Of a DNA stretch of 64,000 nt, positions 37,599 to 47,297 are shown piece after piece. The notes below the pieces were generated by a model. That model was not told where the DNA came from, made no database searches, and worked only from the letters and a program-made list of their open reading frames with translations. The translations under genes and the position numbers were made by a program. The stretch is from Pseudoxanthomonas sp. YR558 (GTDB taxonomy: Bacteria; Pseudomonadota; Gammaproteobacteria; Xanthomonadales; Xanthomonadaceae), in assembly GCF_900116385.1 (NCBI RefSeq), contig NZ_FPCI01000002.1, forward strand, positions 248,001 to 312,000. The letters run 5' to 3'. The first letter of the stretch is position 1. Each line of letters starts with the position of its first letter.

Positions 37599-38657
37599 AT
37601 GAAGGCGTCCGGCAACGCACTGCCCTACCTGCGCTCGGCCACGAGCCCCCAAGCCAGCGCCGAACGGTGGTTGGGCGTGGTCTGGCTGCTGGCCGTGGCC
37701 GCCTTCGGGTGCTGGCTGGTGGGCAGCCGCGCACTGGACATCGGTTCCGACACGGAAACGTACGCGGGCTTCTTCGAAAGCCTGGACCAGGGTGTGCCGG
37801 AAACCCGCCTGGAACCGGGCTTCGCGTACCTGAGCTACGGCTTGCGCCTGCTGGGCCTGAGCGTGCCGGGATACCAGGCGGTCCTGTTCGCACTGTTGCT
37901 GGTGGGCGTGGCCATCGCCGTGCGCATCCACCATCGCGCATTTCCGCCCACGCAGGCGTACCCCACGCTGTTGTGCGCGTCGCTGTTGTTGTTGTTCATC
38001 TCGCCGATGTTCGTCAACGCCTCGATCAACGCCATCCGCCAGGGGCTGGCGGCGCCGCTGGTGTTCGCGGCGCTGCTGTGTTTCCAGCAGCGGCGCTGGT
38101 GGGGCTTCGCGCTGCTGGGCGCGCTTGCCGCGAGCTTTCACGTTTCCTCGCTACTGTATCTGGTGTGCGCGCCCGCGCTGTTGCTGAAGCCGAACCTGCT
38201 GCGGGCACTGGCGGCGCTGGCGTTCGTCGCCTACGTCAGCGGACTGTCGATGAACGTGGTTGGCGCGGTGTCGCCTACGCTCTACACGACGGTGATGGAG
38301 TACACCGCGAACGACAACTACCGCGCCGGCGTGCGCATCGATTTTGCGGTGTTCACGATCTTCTGGTACGTCGTTGTGCTGGCCGTGTCGCCCTGGGTGC
38401 AGCCAGCGGCGCGCAAGCCGCTTCAGGATGGCGCCTCCGTCTACCTGGTCATGGTGGTGCCGTTCTTCGTGATCGGCTGGGGATACTTCTCCAATCGCTA
38501 TCTGCTGCCGGGCTGGCTGGCGGTCTCGCTGATCCTGGCGGCCGCGTGTTGCTACAGCCGGGTGGCGCCGTTGCGCCAGCCGTTGCTGCTCGGTGCCGGT
38601 CTAGCGGTGGCATGCGGGGTGCTGTTCTTCTATGTCAGCCGCGGCATCGTCATCTGA
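37599..38657 (+). CDS. EpsG-family polysaccharide polymerase (Wzy-like)
   Basis: 352-residue membrane protein with about nine hydrophobic segments. The first periplasmic loop carries GSDTETYAGFFESLDQG and a later helix has SINAIRQGLAAPLVFAALLCF, both typical of EpsG. This family polymerises lipid-linked repeat units in the periplasm. It starts 4 bases after the GT2 stop and ends one base before the YdcF-like gene, so it belongs to the same operon. It replaces a classical Wzy in this locus. Confidence 0.85.
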   Translation: MKASGNALPYLRSATSPQASAERWLGVVWLLAVAAFGCWLVGSRALDIGSDTETYAGFFESLDQGVPETRLEPGFAYLSYGLRLLGLSVPGYQAVLFALLLVGVAIAVRIHHRAFPPTQAYPTLLCASLLLLFISPMFVNASINAIRQGLAAPLVFAALLCFQQRRWWGFALLGALAASFHVSSLLYLVCAPALLLKPNLLRALAALAFVAYVSGLSMNVVGAVSPTLYTTVMEYTANDNYRAGVRIDFAVFTIFWYVVVLAVSPWVQPAARKPLQDGASVYLVMVVPFFVIGWGYFSNRYLLPGWLAVSLILAAACCYSRVAPLRQPLLLGAGLAVACGVLFFYVSRGIVI

Positions 38658-38658
38658 G

Positions 38659-39426
38659 ATGGCGATGAAGACCTTGGCTGAACTCGTGGTGTCGTTGAGC
38701 TACCCACCGGCGCTCTCGCTTTGCCTGCTGGGTATCGCAGTGCTGGCGTGGTTGCTGCGGAGGCGTTGGATTGCCGGCAGCGTCGCCGGCGCGGCGCTGG
38801 CATGGTCGGCGCTGTGGTCGATCCCGTTCGCGTCGGAAACCCTGCGCGGCGTACTCGAACATCGTTATGCCATACGCGAAGCGTCGGCCTTGCCCTCGGC
38901 CGATGCCATCGTCGTGTTGGGGGGAGGCAGCAACTATGCGTGGTTGGATCGCGAGGACGTGGACCCTGCGCGCCTGCGCAGCAGCCGTCTTGCGGCCGGT
39001 GCGCGTGCCTGGCATGCGGGCAAGGCGTCGAAAGTGATCCTGAGTGGCGGCGGCGTCGGCAACACCACCGAAGCGCGACGCATGGCCGAGGCGATCCGGC
39101 GCCTTGGCGTCCCCGAGGAAGCCCTCATGCTGGAAGAGCGCAGCCACGACACGCGCGACAACGCGCGCTTCAGCACGGCGCTCGCCTCCGAACATGGCGG
39201 ACGCCACCTGTTGCTGGTGACGTCCGCGCTGCACATGCCACGCGCGACGCTGCTCTTCACGCAAGCCGGTGCGGACGTCACCCCGGTTCCGGTGCCGGAA
39301 GGGCGGCCCGCAGTCGGCGTGCGTGAACGCTGGCTGCCATCGCGACGTGCGCTGTGGCGCAGTGGACGCGCGTTCAAGGAGTTTGCGGCGCTGACGGCCG
39401 CATGGATCGACGCGCACGCGCATTAA
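38659..39426 (+). CDS. YdcF/ElyC family membrane protein (DUF218)
   Basis: 255 residues. Two N-terminal membrane segments (about 9-55) precede a DUF218 domain with ADAIVVLGGGSNYA, KVILSGGG, EERSHDTRDNARFS and LLVTSALHMPRATLLF. ElyC of E. coli, a relative, affects recycling of undecaprenyl phosphate carrier, so an envelope role fits the position in a polymer locus. Alternative ATG at 38665. The gene starts 1 base after the polymerase stop. Confidence 0.87.
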   Translation: MAMKTLAELVVSLSYPPALSLCLLGIAVLAWLLRRRWIAGSVAGAALAWSALWSIPFASETLRGVLEHRYAIREASALPSADAIVVLGGGSNYAWLDREDVDPARLRSSRLAAGARAWHAGKASKVILSGGGVGNTTEARRMAEAIRRLGVPEEALMLEERSHDTRDNARFSTALASEHGGRHLLLVTSALHMPRATLLFTQAGADVTPVPVPEGRPAVGVRERWLPSRRALWRSGRAFKEFAALTAAWIDAHAH

Positions 39427-39545
39427 TCCGCGGTTGTGCTGCTTCCGCCGTTCTCTTCACGCCCCCGTTGCCACGATCCGGAGAACGACCGCGACGGCAT
39501 GCCGTGCATGCATCGCCGCCATTCGAACCAGTGAGGTGCCCGGTA

Positions 39546-40652
39546 GTGAATATCCAACGTCCCGTCCAAGTCCTGCTCGCCACGGCGATCATCGCGACGC
39601 TGTCCGCCTGCGCGCTCGGCCCCGGCCAACGCATGATGCGCAGCGCCAGCGTGCCCAGCGGCGAAGGCGACGCGCAGAGCGACGTGCGCATGGTGCCGAT
39701 CACGCAGTCGCTGGTCGCCGCACCGCGCGCGGCCGTCGCATTGCCGCCGACGCTGGCGCAGTACCGCCCCGAGGAATACCGCATCCAGCCCGGCGACACG
39801 CTGATCGTCACCGTGTGGGACCACCCCGAGCTGACCACGCCGGCGGGCAACCAGCAGCAGGCCGCCACCAACGGGCGCCTGGTGCAGCCCGATGGCAGCT
39901 TCTTCTTTCCGTACGCCGGCAAGCTCAACGTCACCGACCAGACGATCGAGCAGGTGCGCAGCACGCTCGCGAGCCGATTGAGCCAATACCTGAAGTCGCC
40001 GCAGGTCGATGTCAACGTGGTCGGCCATGGCGCGAAGGTCACGCTGCAGGGCGCCTTCCAGGACACTACGCCGCAGGAGTTCACCACCGTACCGCTGACG
40101 CTGTCGCAGGCGGTGGGGCGCGCACGCATCGATGTGGAGCAGGCCGATCTGTCGGGTTTCGTGCTGACGCGTGATGGCAGCGACTATCCGCTCGACCTCG
40201 ATGCGCTGAATCGCGGCACCGTGGCGGCCGATGTCTATCTGAAGCCCGGCGATCGCCTGTACATGCCGTTCAACGATCGCAAACAGGTGTACGTGATCGG
40301 CGAGGTGCTGCGCCCGCAGGCACTGACGTTCAAGACCACTGACATGAGCCTGACCCAGGCCCTTGGCCGTACCGGCGGACTGAATCCGGTGACGGCCAAG
40401 GGCGGTGCGGTCTACGTGATCCGCGGCATGGAAGACAACGCGCACGACCAGGCGACGGTGTACCACCTCGACGCGACGTCACCGGTGGCCTTCACGCTGG
40501 CGGACCGGTTCTCGCTGCGACCGGGCGATGTCGTCTGGGTCGGCCCGGCGGGCGTGACGCGCTGGAATCGCTTCCTGACGCAGCTGCTGCCGTTGTCCGG
40601 CATCATCAGCAACGCGGCCTCGGCGCAGTACAACTTCGACCGCGGCAATTGA
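39546..40652 (+). CDS. Polysaccharide export outer-membrane lipoprotein (Wza-like)
   Basis: 368-residue lipoprotein. The signal peptide ends in LSAC, giving lipidation at Cys22. The poly-export domain starts EYRIQPGDTLIVTVWDHPEL and QPDGSFFFPYAGKLNVTDQTIEQVRSTL, followed by two SLBB-like domains (DVNVVGHGAKVTLQGAF; KQVYVIGEVLRPQALTF). It forms the outer-membrane channel coupled to the Wzc-like protein. The start is a GTG at 39546 with GAGGTG 7 bases upstream. Unusually, this gene closes the locus rather than preceding wzc, 119 bases after the YdcF-like gene. Confidence 0.9.
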   Translation: MNIQRPVQVLLATAIIATLSACALGPGQRMMRSASVPSGEGDAQSDVRMVPITQSLVAAPRAAVALPPTLAQYRPEEYRIQPGDTLIVTVWDHPELTTPAGNQQQAATNGRLVQPDGSFFFPYAGKLNVTDQTIEQVRSTLASRLSQYLKSPQVDVNVVGHGAKVTLQGAFQDTTPQEFTTVPLTLSQAVGRARIDVEQADLSGFVLTRDGSDYPLDLDALNRGTVAADVYLKPGDRLYMPFNDRKQVYVIGEVLRPQALTFKTTDMSLTQALGRTGGLNPVTAKGGAVYVIRGMEDNAHDQATVYHLDATSPVAFTLADRFSLRPGDVVWVGPAGVTRWNRFLTQLLPLSGIISNAASAQYNFDRGN

Positions 40653-40669
40653 TCGTGGGCCGATGCGGA

Positions 40670-41047
40670 TCACGCATCCAACGTTTCTTCCTCGCGCGCA
40701 TATGGTTGCGCGCGGGGAACCAGCGTCAGGCCGGGTGACGGCTGCGCCTCGCCGACGGGACGCAATGCGTTGCGCCGCGAAGCCAGCACACGTAGGCGAT
40801 CGGTGCGCGCCAATGCCCATCGCGCCGACCAGCGCATGCCCGCGGGGATCGATCGCACCGCGACGTTGGCTTGTGGTTGCCGCGGATCGTCCATCAGGAC
40901 GACGACCAGCCAACCGCCGCGGCATGCGGCTACCTCAAGTACGGGATGCCCATCGAGATCCAGGCGCGCACCGCTCCAGTCGTCGTCGGGCGTTGCTTCC
41001 ACCCACTGGAAATCGTCGGGAAGTTTCATCGGGACAGCCTTGGTCAT
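40670..41047 (-). CDS. Small hypothetical protein
   Basis: 125-residue soluble protein with KLPDDFQWVEATPDDDWSGARLDLDGHPVLEVAACRGGWLVVVLMDD near the start and a basic then acidic tail (YAREEETLDA). No signal peptide or membrane segment. I do not recognise it. Start is ambiguous: the ATG at 41047 and another at 41029 are each preceded by the same AAGGCTGTCCC sequence, so the start region contains a small duplication. Convergent with the export gene, whose stop lies 17 bases away. Confidence 0.55.
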   Translation of the reverse strand: MTKAVPMKLPDDFQWVEATPDDDWSGARLDLDGHPVLEVAACRGGWLVVVLMDDPRQPQANVAVRSIPAGMRWSARWALARTDRLRVLASRRNALRPVGEAQPSPGLTLVPRAQPYAREEETLDA

Positions 41048-41349
41048 GGGGACAGCCTTCTCGCTTGCACGGGGGGAAAGTTGATCGCAGGGTGCGATCC
41101 GGTCCGTCGTCGACGGACGCAACGTGGTTCTTCGCGGAGAAACGCGGACGTTCTTTTTTGTGTGCCCCGATCATAAGGACTGCGACGCCCTCGCGACCAT
41201 TTCTGCTGAGTCCGCTTCAGCAACAAGCCAGTGATGTGGGCATGCGTGCACTGGATCACATCGAGTCATGTGCATGAACGACGTTCACGCGCTCATCGCA
41301 TCGCACGCTACGTATCACACGGTTGCGTCCGCTTGCGTGGATGGACGTG
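41048..41349. promoter_or_regulatory. Divergent intergenic region with a 13-bp palindrome
   Basis: Non-coding interval between the leftward small gene and the rightward KGG gene. It holds a T-run (about 41152-41158), a weak inverted repeat TGCTGA/TCAGCA (41204-41222) and the perfect palindrome TGAACGACGTTCA at 41275-41287, 63 bases before the KGG start, a possible operator. No clear sigma70 promoter was found. Confidence 0.4.
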
Positions 41350-41601
41350 ATGACTGAGAAGAAGCGCAAGTGGGGCTTCGCGCTGCTCACGCCGGAGCAA
41401 CGCAAGGAGATCGCGAGCAAGGGCGGTCGCGCGGCGCAGAAGCGTGGTCGCGCGCATCAGTTCGGCAGCGACGATGCGCGCGAGGCAGGCAAGAAGGGCG
41501 GCGCGAAGGTCAGCCAGGATCGCGCGCACATGGCGCGCATCGGCGCGAAGGGTGGACGCGTGCGGCCAGGCGAGCGGCAGGCGCGAGAAGAAGAGGAGTG
41601 A
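41350..41601 (+). CDS. KGG-repeat stress protein
   Basis: 83-residue, very basic and Gly/Lys-rich soluble protein with tandem KGG motifs: RKEIASKGGRAAQKRGRAHQF, DAREAGKKGGAKVSQDRAHM, ARIGAKGGRVRPG. This is the GsiB/YciG family induced by desiccation, starvation or general stress. Two upstream ATGs are in frame (41341 and 41323), but MTEKKRKWGFALLTPEQR is the best match to family N-termini. It lies alone, convergent with the TlpA-like gene. Confidence 0.82.
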   Translation: MTEKKRKWGFALLTPEQRKEIASKGGRAAQKRGRAHQFGSDDAREAGKKGGAKVSQDRAHMARIGAKGGRVRPGERQAREEEE

Positions 41602-41623
41602 GGCGCGTGCGGCGCCTGCGGGT

Positions 41624-42217
41624 TCAGTCGACCCAGCCGCTGATTTCGCCGTGGGTGAACGGGCCGATCTTCTGGCGCGCGATGCGGCCATCGGCGTCCA
41701 CCAGTACGGTGTAGGGCAGCACGCCCTTGGCGTTGCCCAGCCAGACGCTGGCGTCGGCCGGGCCTGGCGTATCGAGCACGATCGGGTAGCGCACCGGGAT
41801 TTTCGCAGTGAAGTCGCGCACGCCCTCGGGCGTGTCCAGCGCGAGTCCGATCACCTGCACGCCGTCGTCGCCCTGCGCAGCGGCGAAGCGGTCGAGCTCC
41901 GGCATCTCCTCGATGCACGGCCCGCACCAACTCGCCCAGACGTTGATCAGCAAGCGCTTGCCCGCATAGCGCGCGCGCAGGTCGACGATGGCGCCATCCA
42001 GTCCCGGCAACGCGATGGCCGGCATGGGGTCGCCGATGCCCGCAGGCGTGACGCCAGCCGGTGGCGCGGGCGCCGTGGCGTTCGTCGCCGCGTGCAGCGC
42101 GCGTTCGCCCACCTGCGTGCGCCAGAAGGGATTGCCGTTGAACCACAGGCTGGCCAGCAGGCCCAAGCCGCCCGCGGCCGCCGCCACCAGCAGCACGCGT
42201 GATGTGGTGGCCTTCAT
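41624..42217 (-). CDS. TlpA-like periplasmic thiol-disulfide protein
   Basis: 197-residue membrane-anchored thioredoxin-like protein. A hydrophobic N-terminal anchor (about 7-24) precedes a periplasmic thioredoxin fold with the redox site INVWASWCGPCIEEMPEL (CGPC about 96-99) and the cis-Pro region GVLPYTVLVDADGRI. It probably reduces periplasmic substrates such as cytochrome c or receives electrons from DsbD. Its start overlaps the dsbD stop (ATGA), so the pair is co-expressed and likely forms one electron path. Confidence 0.9.
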   Translation of the reverse strand: MKATTSRVLLVAAAAGGLGLLASLWFNGNPFWRTQVGERALHAATNATAPAPPAGVTPAGIGDPMPAIALPGLDGAIVDLRARYAGKRLLINVWASWCGPCIEEMPELDRFAAAQGDDGVQVIGLALDTPEGVRDFTAKIPVRYPIVLDTPGPADASVWLGNAKGVLPYTVLVDADGRIARQKIGPFTHGEISGWVD

Positions 42218-44496
42218 CGTGCGGCGCGCTCGAAGGCCTGGCGCATGCCGTCCTGGGTCAGCACGGTCGGCAGGACTTCGCCCGCACCACCCCCGCGCGG
42301 ATACATCACGTACAGCGGTACGCCGACCGCGCCGTGTTCTTCGAGGAAGGCGGTGATCGCCGGGTCCACGTTCGTCCAGTCGCCGGTCATCATCACGGCG
42401 TCGTGGGCCGTCAGTAGGTCGCGGAATGCGGACGTGTTGAGCACGGCCTTCTCGTTGGCCTTGCAGGTGACGCACCAATCGGCCGTCATGTCGACGAAGA
42501 CGATGCGGCCTTCCGCACGCAAGCTGCCCAGCGCTTCGGCCGAGTAGGCCACATGGTCATCGCTGCGCGGGGTGAGCGTCGAGGCTTTCGGCATCCGATG
42601 TGCGACGACCAGGGGCAGCACCGATGCGACGACCAGCAGCCCGGCGAGCACGCGTTGCAGCGGTGCGGCGCGTAACTGCAGGCGCTGCCACCACCACAAG
42701 CCGAGCGTCAGTACGACCAGGCCTGCGAGCGCGAGGCCGATGGCATCGACGCCGCGCTGGTTGCCGAGCACCCACAGCAACCACGCCGCAGTGAGGTACA
42801 TCGGGAAGGCGAGCACCTGCTTCAGCGTTTCCATCCACACGCCCGGGCGCGGCAGCCGGTTGGCGAGCGCGGGTACGAAACCGATCAGCAGGAACGGCAA
42901 CGCCAGGCCGAGGCCGAGCACCGCGAACACCAGCAAGCCCAGCACGCCTGGCGCCGTGAACGCATAGGCCAGCGCAACACCCATGAACGGTGCGGTGCAC
43001 GGACTGGCCACGACGACGGCGAGGACGCCGGTGAAGAAGTCGCCGGCCGGGCCGCTGCGCGTCGCGAGGCCGTGCCCCGCGCCTGCAAGGCGATGACCCA
43101 CAGTGAAAACGCCTGACAAGCTCAGGCCCACGGCGAACATGATGTAGGCGAGCACGCCGACCACCCACGGTTGCTGCAGCTGGAAACCCCAGCCCAGCGC
43201 CTGACCCGCGTAGCGCAGCGCGATCGCAATCGCGCCGACCGCGATGAAGCTGACCAGCACGCCGGCGGTGTACCAGAGCGCACGATGGCGAGCATCGTTG
43301 CCGCCGCGGCCGCTCTCGGCCAGCGATAGCGCCTTCAACGAGAGGATCGGCAACACGCACGGCATCAGGTTGAGCACCAGGCCGCCCAGCAGCGCAAACG
43401 CGAAGGCGGTCAACAGCGAGATGGAGCCGTAGCCCTTGGTATTCGCAACCACGTTCTTGGGCGGACGCGTCCGCTCGACATTCGTGGTTGTTGTGGGAGC
43501 TTCCTCGGTCGTCGTCTCTGCCGGCGTATCGGCAGGCGTGGCCACGGGTGCCACGACGGCCGGCGCTTCGCTCACTACCGCGTCGGCGGGCGTCACCGTG
43601 CCGGCGGGGATGGCGAGCTTCACGCGGCGTGTCATCGGCGGATAGCAGATGCCGTCGGTCTGGCAGCCCTGGAACGTCACCCGCAACGTCGCGTTGAGTG
43701 CGTTGGCGCGATCTCGCTTCAGCGGCACCGGCACTTCGGCCTGGTCGAAGTACACGGTGACGTCGCCGAAATGCTCGTCGTGGTGCGCCACGCCCTTCGG
43801 CCAGTGCGGGGCTTGCAGCGAGACACCCGAGGCGCCTTCCAGTGCCATCGAGGTGCGGTCGCGATACACGTAATAGCCGCGCGCGGGGGTGAAACGCAGC
43901 AGCAGCTGGTTGCCGTCGAAAGCGATGGCTTCGAAGGCGAACGCCTGTTCGGCCGGCATCGGCAGGGCATCCGTGCCGGTCTGCGGCTTCGGGCCCAGCA
44001 GGCTGCCACCGGTCGCGCCGGTACCTAGCGGCACGAATGCCTCGTCCTCGGCGGGCGGCAGCGCGACCTTCAGCGTGCGCGTCTGCGGCGGATAGCAGAT
44101 GCCGGCATCGGCGCAGCCCTGGTATTTGATCTTCAGGCTGACGCTGTCGGTGCCGGCTGCAGGTCGGCCCGGCAGCGTGGCGACCAGTTCGCCGCGATAG
44201 GTTTCGACATCGCCGAAGAATTCGTCGCGGTACGCCTTGCCCTTGGGCAGTTGCAGCGGCTGCGCGGCGAAACCGGTATCGGCGTCCACCCCGGTGCGGT
44301 GGCGGTACAGGTAATAGCCGTCGGTGATCTTCCAGCGGATCTCGATCCGATCGCGCGCCGGCGCGGTGGCGGTCAGCACGAAGGCGTCGTCCACCGGCAG
44401 CAGGTCGTCCTGGGTGATCGCGGCCGAGGCGGCGGGCGCCAGCAGCGAGACCAGGAACAGCAGCAGGAAGGCGAGCAGGGTGCGGATCGGCGTCAT
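42214..44496 (-). CDS. dsbD: Thiol:disulfide interchange protein DsbD with duplicated N-terminal domain
   Basis: 760 residues, about 200 longer than E. coli DsbD. After a signal peptide come two nDsbD-type domains: one with DGYYLYRHRTG, CADAGICYPPQTR (about 25-155), and one with RGYYVYRDRTSM, CQTDGICYPPMTR (about 190-290). A membrane core (about 355-590) has the two buried Cys in LMPCVLPILSLK and SPCTAPFMGVA, and a C-terminal thioredoxin has DWCVTCKANE. It carries electrons from cytoplasmic thioredoxin to periplasmic partners. Located between cutA (4 bases upstream) and the TlpA-like gene. Confidence 0.92.
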   Translation of the reverse strand: MTPIRTLLAFLLLFLVSLLAPAASAAITQDDLLPVDDAFVLTATAPARDRIEIRWKITDGYYLYRHRTGVDADTGFAAQPLQLPKGKAYRDEFFGDVETYRGELVATLPGRPAAGTDSVSLKIKYQGCADAGICYPPQTRTLKVALPPAEDEAFVPLGTGATGGSLLGPKPQTGTDALPMPAEQAFAFEAIAFDGNQLLLRFTPARGYYVYRDRTSMALEGASGVSLQAPHWPKGVAHHDEHFGDVTVYFDQAEVPVPLKRDRANALNATLRVTFQGCQTDGICYPPMTRRVKLAIPAGTVTPADAVVSEAPAVVAPVATPADTPAETTTEEAPTTTTNVERTRPPKNVVANTKGYGSISLLTAFAFALLGGLVLNLMPCVLPILSLKALSLAESGRGGNDARHRALWYTAGVLVSFIAVGAIAIALRYAGQALGWGFQLQQPWVVGVLAYIMFAVGLSLSGVFTVGHRLAGAGHGLATRSGPAGDFFTGVLAVVVASPCTAPFMGVALAYAFTAPGVLGLLVFAVLGLGLALPFLLIGFVPALANRLPRPGVWMETLKQVLAFPMYLTAAWLLWVLGNQRGVDAIGLALAGLVVLTLGLWWWQRLQLRAAPLQRVLAGLLVVASVLPLVVAHRMPKASTLTPRSDDHVAYSAEALGSLRAEGRIVFVDMTADWCVTCKANEKAVLNTSAFRDLLTAHDAVMMTGDWTNVDPAITAFLEEHGAVGVPLYVMYPRGGGAGEVLPTVLTQDGMRQAFERAAR

Positions 44497-44500
44497 CGGG

Positions 44501-44833
44501 TCACTCGGGTCGGGCGTCGGTGCGGGTTTCCGCGGTCACCCAGTCCAGATAGGCGGGCAGGCAGGCGGCGGTTTCGACCGCCAGGATTTCCGGCAGTTCA
44601 TACGGGTGGAGTTCCGCCAGCCGGGCCATCAGGGCGTCGCGCCGGTCGGCCGGGGTCTTGGCCAGCAGCTGGACCTCGGCAGCCTGCTCTACCTGGCCCT
44701 GCCATCGGTACGTCGACAGCAGGCCGGGCAGCAGGCTGACGCAGGCCGCCAGGCGCTCCTCCACCAGGGTCCGCGCCAGCCGCTGGGCGGTGTCGGCGTC
44801 CGGGCAGGTCGACAGGATCAGGAAGACAGGCAT
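44501..44833 (-). CDS. cutA: Divalent-cation tolerance protein CutA
   Basis: 110-residue trimeric CutA1 protein linked to copper tolerance: FLILSTCPDADTAQRLARTLVEERLAACVSLLPGLLSTYRWQGQVEQAAEVQLLAKT, then HPYELPEILAVE. Full family length. First gene of the leftward cutA-dsbD-tlpA unit, with the stop 4 bases before dsbD, as in enterics. AATAAT on the minus strand (44843-44848) lies 9 bases before the ATG, so the transcript may have almost no leader. Confidence 0.95.
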   Translation of the reverse strand: MPVFLILSTCPDADTAQRLARTLVEERLAACVSLLPGLLSTYRWQGQVEQAAEVQLLAKTPADRRDALMARLAELHPYELPEILAVETAACLPAYLDWVTAETRTDARPE

Positions 44834-44931
44834 GGGCCGCCGATTATTGCAGACCCGCCCGGGCGGGCCCCTGCGACAAAGATGCGCACCCGCCCTTGAA
44901 AGCCCTGCGGCACCCCCAATATCCCCTGCAT

Positions 44932-44951
44932 CCCGGCTTGGCCGGGTTTTT
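44932..44951 (+). terminator. Rho-independent terminator with no annotated gene upstream
   Basis: CCCGGC (44932-44937) and GCCGGG (44941-44946) form a 6-bp stem with a TTG loop, followed by TTTTT. It points rightward but the only gene upstream (cutA) runs leftward. It either shields the groES promoter from read-through or ends an unannotated small RNA in 44834-44951. Confidence 0.6.
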
Positions 44952-44963
44952 GTACCCGCGGCG

Positions 44964-44993
44964 TTGGCAGTCCCTTGAGGCGAGTGCTAACAT
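44964..44993 (+). promoter_or_regulatory. groESL promoter with CIRCE-like HrcA operator
   Basis: TTGGCAGTC (44964-44972), nine bases, and GAGTGCTAA (44982-44990) form a CIRCE element (consensus TTAGCACTC-N9-GAGTGCTAA) with two mismatches in the left arm. A promoter overlaps it: TTGGCA (44964-44969), an 18-base spacer and TAACAT (44988-44993). HrcA bound here would block RNA polymerase, the known heat-shock control of groESL. Confidence 0.85.
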
Positions 44994-45037
44994 CGCTACC
45001 CCTTTCCCAGTCCAATCAATCACTTAAGAGGATTGAC

Positions 45038-45331
45038 ATGAGCAATATCAAGCCGCTGTACGACCGCCTGGTGGTCAAGCCGATCGAAGCCGAAGAAACC
45101 TCGCTCGGCGGCATCATCATTCCCGACGCCGCGAAGGAAAAGCCCACCAAGGGTGAAGTCGTTGCCGTCGGCGAAGGCAAGTTCATCGAGGCCACCGGTG
45201 CCGTCCGCGCCCCGAAGGTCAAGGTCGGCGACAAGGTGATCTACGGCCAGTACTCCGGTTCGGCGTACAAGTCCGAAGGCGTCGAGTACAAGATCATCAA
45301 GGAAGACGACGTCCTCGCGATCCTCGGCTGA
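45038..45331 (+). CDS. groES: Co-chaperonin GroES
   Basis: 97-residue cap of the GroEL chamber. Sequence is canonical: [16 protein letters not shown], the mobile loop [44 protein letters not shown] and [16 protein letters not shown] lies about 8 bases before the ATG. It is followed by groEL after 104 bases and expressed from the CIRCE-controlled promoter. Confidence 0.98.
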   Translation: MSNIKPLYDRLVVKPIEAEETSLGGIIIPDAAKEKPTKGEVVAVGEGKFIEATGAVRAPKVKVGDKVIYGQYSGSAYKSEGVEYKIIKEDDVLAILG

Positions 45332-45337
45332 TCGCGC

Positions 45338-45358
45338 GCGGCGGCTCCGCGCCGCCGC
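45338..45358 (+). other. Intercistronic hairpin between groES and groEL
   Basis: GCGGCGGC (45338-45345) pairs perfectly with GCCGCCGC (45351-45358) around TCCGC. With no T-run it is unlikely to terminate fully; it may stabilise or process the bicistronic mRNA and tune the groES:groEL ratio. Confidence 0.5.
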
Positions 45359-45381
45359 CCACGTCACCGCAATCCTCTTGA

Positions 45382-47076
<1,695 letters not shown>

Positions 47077-47105
47077 GTCCCGCTTCCCGCGTCACCGTTC
47101 CAAGA

Positions 47106-47139
47106 AGGGCCCCGCAGCGATGCGGGGCCTTTTGTTTTT
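47106..47139 (+). terminator. Rho-independent terminator of groESL
   Basis: GGCCCCGCA (47108-47116) pairs with TGCGGGGCC (47121-47129) around GCGA, followed by TTTTGTTTTT. Strong, and placed 29 bases after the groEL stop. Confidence 0.93.
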
Positions 47140-47297
47140 CGCGATATCCGCCTCGCGATACCGCAACAAGCGTTCCTGCAAAGCCGTGCGCGGGACACCT
47201 TTCCGCCGGACCCGCTCCGTAGCGTACGAACTTCGGTGCTTAACGATGTTTTCACCGACTACCACGCGAACGACAGCCATCGAGGAGAGGGATTCAG

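Noticed and set aside
24278..40652. Xanthan gum cluster (gumB-M)
   Set aside because: The initiating enzyme is WecA-type, not GumD; the GumH/I/K/M set is absent; and the polymerase is EpsG-like. Only the general Wzx/Wzy logic and the pyruvyl transferase are shared.
41204..41222. Terminator formed by TGCTGA/TCAGCA
   Set aside because: Short stem with a 7-base loop and no T-run on either strand.
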